From the NCBI GenBank assembly GCA_029945985.1, contig JAQSDP010000090.1:1-6840 (forward strand): a stretch of 6,840 nucleotides of DNA. The letters run 5' to 3'. The stretch is from a bacterium. Lineage in GTDB: Bacteria > Acidobacteriota > Blastocatellia > Pyrinomonadales > Pyrinomonadaceae. Under the pieces are notes generated by a model that worked only from the letters and a program-made list of their open reading frames with translations, was not told the origin of the DNA and searched no databases. A program made the translations under genes and the position numbers. This document shows, piece after piece, positions 1-4,680 of this stretch. Each line of letters opens with the position of its first letter. Position 1 is the first letter of the stretch.

Positions 1-302
1 TCGTCCGAAAGATTGAGGCCGGTCTGCCCACCAACCGTCGGCAACAGAGCATCCGGCCGCTCTTTCTCGATGATCGCGGTCACGGTCTCAAGGGTTAGGG
101 GCTCAACATAAGTGCGGTCAGCGATCTCCGGATCGGTCATGATCGTTGCCGGATTCGAATTTACCAGCACAACCTCGTAGCCTTCCTGCTTTAAAGCTCG
201 ACAGGCTTGCGTTCCCGAATAATCGAACTCGCAAGCCTGGCCGATAACAATAGGGCCGGAACCAATAATTAAGATCTTCTTTATATCTGTACGTTTAGGC
301 AT
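1..302 (-). CDS. carB: Carbamoyl-phosphate synthase large subunit, N-terminal 100 residues (runs off left edge)
   Basis: The large subunit makes carbamoyl phosphate from bicarbonate, ammonia (from glutamine via CarA) and two ATP, feeding cytoplasmic arginine and pyrimidine synthesis. Translation from the ATG at 302 gives MPKRTDIKKILIIGSGPIVI, followed by GQACEFDYSG, LVNSNPATIMTDPE and LPTVGGQTGLN. These are hallmark segments of the CarB N-terminal pre-ATP-grasp domain, and they line up with the E. coli protein without gaps from residue 1, which fixes the start. Only the first 100 of the roughly 1,070 residues usual for the family are here; the ATP-grasp domains lie off the left edge. No clear Shine-Dalgarno sequence precedes the ATG. 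The upstream neighbour is the anti-sigma-like gene, 66 to 125 nt away depending on which of its frames is used. A possible -10 box at 334-329 suggests carB can be transcribed separately. carA is not seen upstream, so the two subunits are not adjacent in the carA-carB order. Confidence 0.98.
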   Translation of the reverse strand, partial: MPKRTDIKKILIIGSGPIVIGQACEFDYSGTQACRALKQEGYEVVLVNSNPATIMTDPEIADRTYVEPLTLETVTAIIEKERPDALLPTVGGQTGLNLSD

Positions 303-328
303 CGGCTACTGAACTGTGGCGAACACGT

Positions 329-334
329 AGTATA
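329..334 (-). promoter_or_regulatory. Possible -10 box for carB
   Basis: Read on the minus strand, TATACT matches the sigma-70 -10 consensus at five of six positions, and transcription would start about 20 nt before the carB ATG. The hexamer 17 nt upstream (TTTTCG) is a poor -35, so this is a tentative call. No pyrimidine-responsive attenuator is visible in the short leader. Confidence 0.35.
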
Positions 335-367
335 ACCGATTACCGCAGGCACGAAAAATTGCATCAC

Positions 368-472
368 TTATCGAAAAAGCTGTATGGAGATCATTACCAG
401 GAGTACGGTAATGGCGGAAAGAACGACTACGTAATGGTACGCGAACCTGGCTTTTCCGTATCTTGGACAGGT
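368..472 (-). other. Out-of-frame transmembrane segment at the end of the anti-sigma-like gene (probable frameshift)
   Basis: In the -1 frame relative to the 738-427 gene, the stretch from 454 to 371 encodes KARFAYHY, then VVVLSAITVLLVMISI, then QLFR, and stops with TAA at 370-368. This is a typical single membrane helix with a basic residue on each side. The frame is blocked by TGA at 475-473, so it has no start of its own and can only be reached from the upstream gene. An AAAA run (minus strand, 455-452) lies inside the overlap. Restoring one A makes the reading frame continue ...DTEKARFAYHY and join the helix, giving a protein of about 123 residues. Loss of one base (real mutation or sequencing error) is the simplest explanation; -1 slippage at A-AAG is possible, but the site is not a strong slippery heptamer. 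Confidence 0.6.
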
Positions 473-738
473 TCATCAAAGGCACTGGTGTCAAACTCGA
501 ACGCATCACTTGAAAATCGCTTCAGCATTCTCAACTCGTTCAGATGCTCGCGTCGTTCCTCTGTTACGAGGAAGTTTGCAAGGAATAGTTCTGATTCCGC
601 CGGCGTCAGGGAGCCTTCCAAGTGATCTTCGATGAGTTCGCTTTCGATGAGAAACAGAGTCTCGTGATCAAGGGACGCAGTTTCCGCTGCGTGAAGGAGA
701 GCTTCTCGTATCCGTGCGTGTTCGACTTCCATCGTCAT
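427..738 (-). CDS. Small anti-sigma-like protein (103 aa as read, probably frameshifted before its membrane helix)
   Basis: This gene lies 35 nt downstream of the sigma factor gene on the same strand, so it is most likely co-transcribed with it. The first ATG (738) has a good ribosome site, AAGGA with a 9-nt spacer; a second ATG follows two codons later. Residues 28-75 carry an acidic helical motif, LIESELIEDHLEGSLTPAES then ELFLANFLVTEERREHL. It resembles the N-terminal region of the cysteine-poor putative anti-sigma factors that follow sigma genes in Acidobacteriota, which normally continue into a membrane helix. No zinc-binding H-C-C pattern is present. As read, the protein ends at residue 103 with no membrane segment, but a helix with its own stop is encoded in the -1 frame across the same point (see 472-368). 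The role as regulator of the adjacent sigma factor is inferred from position and motif; a cytoplasmic hypothetical protein is the alternative. Confidence 0.65.
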   Translation of the reverse strand: MTMEVEHARIREALLHAAETASLDHETLFLIESELIEDHLEGSLTPAESELFLANFLVTEERREHLNELRMLKRFSSDAFEFDTSAFDEPVQDTEKPGSRTIT

Positions 739-773
739 TTATTGTCATCCTTCGGCGGTTTCTTTCAAAAAAG

Positions 774-1361
774 TTAGCGCTCTTCGGAATTTCCACATCG
801 TTTCATACACTTCTTCAGAGTTCCGCGGAGTCGGTGAACCCGCATATGAAGCGTTTCCATCTTGATCCCTAACTTCTCAGCCATCAATTTTCTCGAAGCG
901 ATCTTTTCCTGCTTTTCTTTTCCGTAGTACGTGATCATCAGTTCCCGATCCTCCACAGACAACTCACCGAGACATTTGCGCAGGCGTTCCATTCCCGCCG
1001 CTTCGTCCTCGGACTCGTCTTCCGACGCGATCCCAAGTGCCGACTGGACCCACCGATCATAGGTGATACGCAGTTTTTGTGGATCGCGTGAATATTCGAG
1101 CAGTATCTTGGAAGCAAATCCAAAGACGAAGGATGACGGCCGAGTATGCCGCGTCGGGTCAAATGTATGGGCTCTTGTGGCGACCCGGAAAAGCGTTTCG
1201 TCCGCCAGCATATCGACGTCGCGGCAATCCCTCGACTCGAAATAACGAAGCAAGCTATTCCGTATCTCCTCGTAGACCACGCCGGCCTCTTCTCGATCAT
1301 CCGAGAAAAGTGCTAATAATCCTTCAAATTCCTCTTGTCTGAGGACGTTGTCAAGTCGCAT
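774..1361 (-). CDS. ECF-like RNA polymerase sigma factor (sigma-70 family)
   Basis: The product would direct RNA polymerase to a specific promoter set. With the ATG at 1361 it has 195 residues, a normal size for the ECF group. Region 2 spans about residues 30-92 (YEEIRNSLLRYF, LADETLFRV, FVFGFASKILLEYSR). An acidic linker (ASEDESEDEAA, 112-122) follows. Region 4 spans about 131-187 and includes LSVEDRELMITYY and a helix-turn-helix with recognition helix AEKLGIKMETLHMRVHRLRG. The frame is open up to a TTG at 1421, which would add 20 residues. I prefer the ATG because homology of this type begins at the EEFEGLLALF segment, but neither start has a clear Shine-Dalgarno sequence. The C-terminal tail has two cysteines (KKCMKRC). 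The next gene is the likely anti-sigma partner. The 100 nt upstream are AT-rich and could hold the promoter, though no convincing -35/-10 pair is seen. The regulon cannot be told from the sequence. Confidence 0.9.
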   Translation of the reverse strand: MRLDNVLRQEEFEGLLALFSDDREEAGVVYEEIRNSLLRYFESRDCRDVDMLADETLFRVATRAHTFDPTRHTRPSSFVFGFASKILLEYSRDPQKLRITYDRWVQSALGIASEDESEDEAAGMERLRKCLGELSVEDRELMITYYGKEKQEKIASRKLMAEKLGIKMETLHMRVHRLRGTLKKCMKRCGNSEER

Positions 1362-1465
1362 TTTTGTGGGTAGTAAGTCAGTTTTCTTGAGAAGAATCAC
1401 ATAATCTAACCCGAAACTCAAATTCGACGAAAGTTTTGTGAAAGATATCGCGAAATTTTGCCAAT

Positions 1466-1497
1466 AAAAAAGGAACGGTCTTGGCGGCCGCTCCTTT
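1466..1497 (-). terminator. Intrinsic terminator after the downstream TPR gene
   Basis: On the minus strand AAAGGAGCGG (1497-1488) pairs with CCGTTCCTTT (1478-1469) around a 9-nt loop, with one G-U wobble, and a run of six T (1471-1466) closes and follows the stem. On the plus strand the wobble becomes an A-C mismatch, which supports minus-strand orientation. It lies 130 nt past the TPR stop codon and insulates the sigma factor unit from the TPR transcript. Confidence 0.8.
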
Positions 1498-1505
1498 CTT
1501 CCTTT

Positions 1506-1622
1506 TCACTGCTTTTCAGGGCACATATCTTCCCACGATATTACGCCGCTGAACTTGGCCCGCGTCGCAGCCCCAGTGACCGGATGCCAGACCCGCCACC
1601 GAGATTCTTGGCGGCGGGTCAT
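1506..1622 (-). CDS. Possible 38-residue small ORF between TPR gene and terminator
   Basis: An ATG at 1622, five bases after the TPR stop codon, opens a 38-codon frame ending with TGA at 1508-1506, just before the terminator. It encodes MTRRQESRWRVWHPVTG followed by AATRAKFSGVISWEDMCPEK and a final Q, with three tryptophans. I do not recognise the peptide, and it has no signal peptide or membrane segment. Against it: no Shine-Dalgarno sequence, and the start sits against a strong hairpin (1620-1590) that would hide it unless ribosomes re-initiate from the TPR stop. It may be plain 3' untranslated sequence or the tail of an eroded gene. Confidence 0.2.
   Translation of the reverse strand: MTRRQESRWRVWHPVTGAATRAKFSGVISWEDMCPEKQ
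1590..1620 (-). other. GC-rich stem-loop directly after the TPR stop codon
   Basis: GACCCGCC (minus strand, 1620-1613) pairs perfectly with GGCGGGTC (1597-1590). On the minus-strand RNA the stem can extend by a G-U wobble and two G-C pairs, leaving a 9-nt loop. It begins seven bases after the TPR reading frame ends and has no T tract, so it is not itself an intrinsic terminator. A role in mRNA 3' stability is a guess. Confidence 0.5.
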
Positions 1623-1626
1623 ATTT

Positions 1627-3465
1627 CTAATAGTTAAACGGGAATCGTATCCCCGGCACCTTCGGCACCTTGCTTTCGATCTTCCGCTTCGCGTCATCTA
1701 CGACAGCCTTACCGCTGAAGAAGCTGTTCAACTGATTAGCAAGTGCCGGATTGATCTTTTTCAATCGATCCTGCACCTTCTTCGCTTCCTTCTTGTTACC
1801 GGTCAGATGATAGACCTCGCCGAGGTTCACGAGCCCAAAAGCATTGTTCGCATCAAGAGTGGATACTCGCTGAAACTGGGCCAGGGCGTTCGACAGATCG
1901 TTAGACCCGCGATACGCAAGGCCCAACTGATTGAGGGCGATCACCCAGTCGCTGCGAAGCGCGAGTGCCGCGTTCAACGCCGCTTTCGCTCCTTCGTAAT
2001 CACCCATCGAATTCTTCGTAGCTCCTAGGTTGAACTGAGCTGCGTCGAGCTTCGGGTCCTGCTGAACGGCAGTTTCCAGGTACTGTTTGCCTAGCTCAAG
2101 CTTAGCGGTCGTTTCGGCCGGCGGTACATTGTTGGCACGATCGTGACGCGCAGCATTATAGTAGCCCCAGCCAGCATTGCTGTTATCCACCGCGTTCGGG
2201 CTAAGTTCGCGTGCCGTATTCAATCTCGCTGTTGATTTCTCCCACTCGTTCGTCTTGCCGAGGCAATAGCCCCATTCGCTGTAGAGGTCCGGATTGTTCT
2301 TGTTTCCCGGCTCCGCCGCCTTGTAAGCAGCATTCGCCTCTGCAAATCGCTCCAACTGCCTAAACGTACTCGCAAGATTTGCATGAGCTTTGTAGTTCTC
2401 AGGCTCGATCTTGACCACGTTCTGGTAGGCCGGCAGAGCATCTGCATATTTCTCCTGGTTGTAATAGATCACACCCAGATCGAACCAGGCCGCCGCCATA
2501 TTTGGATCGATCGCCACCGCATCGCGATAAGACGCGACCGCCTTATCGGCTTGATTCGTTTTGCTCAGGATCGCCGCTTTCTGATAGTGAGCAGCCGCAT
2601 TCTGTGGTTCGCTTCGCAACATCTCATCGAGCATTGCCAAGGCCTCAGCATCACGCCCCTGTTTCGACATGATCATTATCCGTGCCATCTGAGCCTCCGG
2701 ACTATCGAATCCGGCCGCTTTAGCTTTGCCCAGATAGGATTCAGCCTCAGTGGACTTCCCTTCCTGGGCATAGGCCAGTCCTAGCGGCATATAAAGCGAC
2801 GAGAATTCGGGGTCGATCTTTAGAGCATTCTCGTACGCATCGATGGCCTGTGAGGTGCGTCCGTTGGCGTCGTGGATCTCACCGAGTTTCGCGAATGCAG
2901 ATCCATTTTTCGGATCGAGCTTTACCGCTTCTTCGAAGTAAGACACGGCGAAGTCGTTTTGAACATCGCCGGCCATCGTTATGCCCGTGGCTGTCAGAGC
3001 ATCACTCAGCCCGAGCTTTGCATCCGCGTTATTCGGATTCGCCTTCAATGCCTCTCGAAAATTCACGGTCGCTCCCGCAAGATTGCCTTCGGCAAGCTGC
3101 TTTTCGGCCGTAGCCGTTAGTGTATTCGAGAGACGAAGTTTTCGGTTGCGTTCCGCCGCCCTTCGCCGAGCAACCGCTGCTGCCCGCCCTTTCGCCGCAT
3201 CCGCTTTCTTCTTTCGATTTACCGCGATCTGATTTTTCACCCGCTCCCGGCGAACATTTACCGATCCACCGCCGCTCGAAAACGAGCGGACCGCTCCGCG
3301 TTCTTGGGGACGCTTTCGAGAGCCGCGAAAAATAAAAACACTCGCGCCGCCCGAGAGATCGCTCTCCGGAACGAGATCGTTCGCCTTTACGTCGACGACA
3401 AGGCCGGTGGACAAGATCGAAAGTATAAGTAGGAATGAAGCGGAAGTGCGGATCGTGAAAAGCAT
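1627..3465 (-). CDS. Secreted tetratricopeptide-repeat protein (612 aa), paralogue of the 6531-4681 gene
   Basis: The ATG at 3465 has an AGAGG ribosome site 5 nt upstream. Residues 1-28 form a signal peptide (hydrophobic core FLLILSILSTGLVV, likely cut after VKA). It is followed by the signature LVPESDLSGGASVFIFRG (31-48), shared with the paralogue. Residues 50-110 are a low-complexity segment rich in K, R, A and G (KKKADAAKGRAAAVARRRAA), probably a basic helix. From about 117 to 573 there are roughly a dozen TPR units of 34 residues with A/G-Y-P spacing (for example LGEIHDANGRTSQAIDAYEN and LGVIYYNQEKYADALPAYQN). They are interrupted at 431-440 by AGWGYYNAAR, also found in the paralogue. The tail (580-612) is basic and proline-containing (KVPKVPGIRFPFNY). 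TPR arrays bind proteins; export to the periplasm or surface is inferred from the signal peptide, and the partner is unknown. It follows murB by about 106 nt but has its own candidate promoter. The only cysteine is C401. Confidence 0.93.
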   Translation of the reverse strand: MLFTIRTSASFLLILSILSTGLVVDVKANDLVPESDLSGGASVFIFRGSRKRPQERGAVRSFSSGGGSVNVRRERVKNQIAVNRKKKADAAKGRAAAVARRRAAERNRKLRLSNTLTATAEKQLAEGNLAGATVNFREALKANPNNADAKLGLSDALTATGITMAGDVQNDFAVSYFEEAVKLDPKNGSAFAKLGEIHDANGRTSQAIDAYENALKIDPEFSSLYMPLGLAYAQEGKSTEAESYLGKAKAAGFDSPEAQMARIMIMSKQGRDAEALAMLDEMLRSEPQNAAAHYQKAAILSKTNQADKAVASYRDAVAIDPNMAAAWFDLGVIYYNQEKYADALPAYQNVVKIEPENYKAHANLASTFRQLERFAEANAAYKAAEPGNKNNPDLYSEWGYCLGKTNEWEKSTARLNTARELSPNAVDNSNAGWGYYNAARHDRANNVPPAETTAKLELGKQYLETAVQQDPKLDAAQFNLGATKNSMGDYEGAKAALNAALALRSDWVIALNQLGLAYRGSNDLSNALAQFQRVSTLDANNAFGLVNLGEVYHLTGNKKEAKKVQDRLKKINPALANQLNSFFSGKAVVDDAKRKIESKVPKVPGIRFPFNY

Positions 3466-3522
3466 AAAAACCTCTTTTAGTCAAAGGCCGCGGGTGAAGA
3501 TCGAGGCCGGAAAGAACACAAA

Positions 3523-3528
3523 ATTATA
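3523..3528 (-). promoter_or_regulatory. -10 box of a likely promoter for the downstream TPR gene
   Basis: The murB-TPR gap contains a perfect TATAAT on the minus strand, giving a transcript leader of about 50 nt before the TPR ATG. A TTGTCC hexamer lies upstream but 22 nt away, too far for a standard -35, and the 17-nt position (CGCGTA) is poor. The promoter may be activator-dependent or use another sigma factor's -35. No terminator is seen after murB, so read-through from murB is also possible. Confidence 0.5.
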
Positions 3529-3571
3529 ACGTAACCTTGACGCACTACGCGGACAATTTTGCCAAAGTGGC

Positions 3572-4606
3572 TTAAAAGCCGATGAAGATCGGTTCAGGTT
3601 GGAGGCGGATCCCGAATTTGTCCAGAACGCTCTTCTGTGTAAGATCTTTCAATGCGACGATCTCGGCAGAGGTCGCCGAACCCCGGTTGATGATCGCGAG
3701 CGAATGGTTAGTGGAGATTCCGGCGTTTCCCAAGATGAATCCCTTTCTGAATCCAGCCTGCTCGATCAGCCAAGCCGCCGGGATCTTGACGTCGTCATCT
3801 CCTGCCGCGAACTGAGGGATACTGTCGAGCTTAAGTTCTTCGGCAATGGAATCAGCGACCGAGGTGCTGACTATCGGGTTCTTGAAGAACGAACCGGCGC
3901 TTCGCGAATTCGGATCAGTGGGATCAATGACCATGGACTTCTCACGGCGGATGGCGATAACCGTTTCGCGGGCTTCTCGAAGTGACGGAGCACCGCCCGA
4001 AAACCTCTGTTGAAGGTCCTTGTACACGATCTTTGGCTGACCACCCGGCACAAGCCGGAAGACCACCCAGAGAACAACATATCTCTCGCGTTCCGACGTA
4101 TTGAAAATGCTCTTCCGATACTCAAACCCGCATTCATCGTTCGAGAGTTCGACGATCGTTCCAGCCGCCCGGTCAAAACATCGAACACGCACAATAGTCT
4201 CGGATACTTCCTGGCCGTAGGCACCAACATTCTGGACCGGGGTCCCGCCAACATTTCCCGGTATCCCGCTCAGGCATTCAACACCCGCAAGATCGCGATC
4301 CACACATTCTCTGACAAATCCATCCCAATCAACCCCTGCCCCGGCGGTGACGAGAACCGTGTCCCCCACAACGTCGAAGTTGATCCCACTGATCTCGATC
4401 TTCACGACCAGACCATCGAACCCCGCGTCCGACACCAGAACGTTACTCCCGCCGCCTAAAACGAACACATTCTCACCTTTAGATCGAGCCCAGCCGAAGA
4501 GATCCACAAGTTCCGCAGCAGTTCTTGCTCTAGAAAAGTACTTTGCCGGGCCGCCGACGGCGATAGTTGTGAAAGGGGCGAGAAGAATATTCTGGAGGAT
4601 CTCCAT
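3572..4606 (-). CDS. murB: UDP-N-acetylenolpyruvoylglucosamine reductase
   Basis: MurB is the cytoplasmic FAD enzyme that uses NADPH to reduce UDP-GlcNAc-enolpyruvate to UDP-MurNAc, the second committed step of peptidoglycan synthesis. The FAD-binding region shows APFTTIAVGGPAKYF near the start, VLGGGSNVLVSD (51-55 is GGGSN) and LSGIPGNVGGTPVQNVGAYG (112-131). Catalytic residues in the E. coli pattern are present: the Y-R pair of YRKSIF (R164), the proton-donating serine of GSFFKNP (S239) and the glutamate of PEPIFIGF (E338). The Tyr-loop motif and overall length (344 residues) place it in the E. coli-like type I group. I chose the ATG at 4606 because MEILQNILLAPFTT matches the usual MurB N-terminus; a GTG at 4618 would add four residues. 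Neither start has a clear ribosome site. The gene sits between two paralogous TPR genes, away from the usual mur cluster as far as this window shows, and a hairpin terminator of the upstream gene ends about 20 nt before the start. Confidence 0.97.
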   Translation of the reverse strand: MEILQNILLAPFTTIAVGGPAKYFSRARTAAELVDLFGWARSKGENVFVLGGGSNVLVSDAGFDGLVVKIEISGINFDVVGDTVLVTAGAGVDWDGFVRECVDRDLAGVECLSGIPGNVGGTPVQNVGAYGQEVSETIVRVRCFDRAAGTIVELSNDECGFEYRKSIFNTSERERYVVLWVVFRLVPGGQPKIVYKDLQQRFSGGAPSLREARETVIAIRREKSMVIDPTDPNSRSAGSFFKNPIVSTSVADSIAEELKLDSIPQFAAGDDDVKIPAAWLIEQAGFRKGFILGNAGISTNHSLAIINRGSATSAEIVALKDLTQKSVLDKFGIRLQPEPIFIGF

Positions 4607-4618
4607 TTTGAGGCTCAC

Positions 4619-4657
4619 AAAAGAATAACGAGAGTCGGAGGTTAGTCCAACTCTCGT
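4619..4657 (-). terminator. Intrinsic terminator after the upstream TPR gene, just ahead of murB
   Basis: On the minus strand ACGAGAGTTGGA (4657-4646) pairs with TCCGACTCTCGT (4639-4628): 12 pairs including one G-U wobble, with a 6-nt loop, followed by the U-rich tail TATTCTTTT. As at 1497-1466, the wobble would be a mismatch on the plus strand, so it acts on minus-strand transcripts. The tail is interrupted, so termination may be partial. It occupies almost all the space between the TPR stop (4681) and murB. Confidence 0.75.
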
Positions 4658-4680
4658 CCATATTGCAGATCGCGTTTTCG

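Noticed and set aside
306..509. 67-codon minus-strand frame near carB
   Set aside because: Its composition is not protein-like and it overlaps both the anti-sigma-like gene and the more convincing membrane-helix frame.
1555..2028. Plus-strand open frame of 157 codons opposite the 3' end of the second TPR gene
   Set aside because: It is antisense to TPR-coding sequence, with arginine- and leucine-rich shadow composition and no domain.
3029..3484. Minus-strand 151-codon frame overlapping the start of the second TPR gene
   Set aside because: It overlaps the signal peptide and linker of the TPR protein in another frame. Its residues (RSRSGERSLGRREC) are a shadow of the GC-rich, basic coding region.
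4010..4459. Plus-strand open frame of 149 codons opposite murB
   Set aside because: murB is unambiguous on the other strand, and this frame has no protein-like features.
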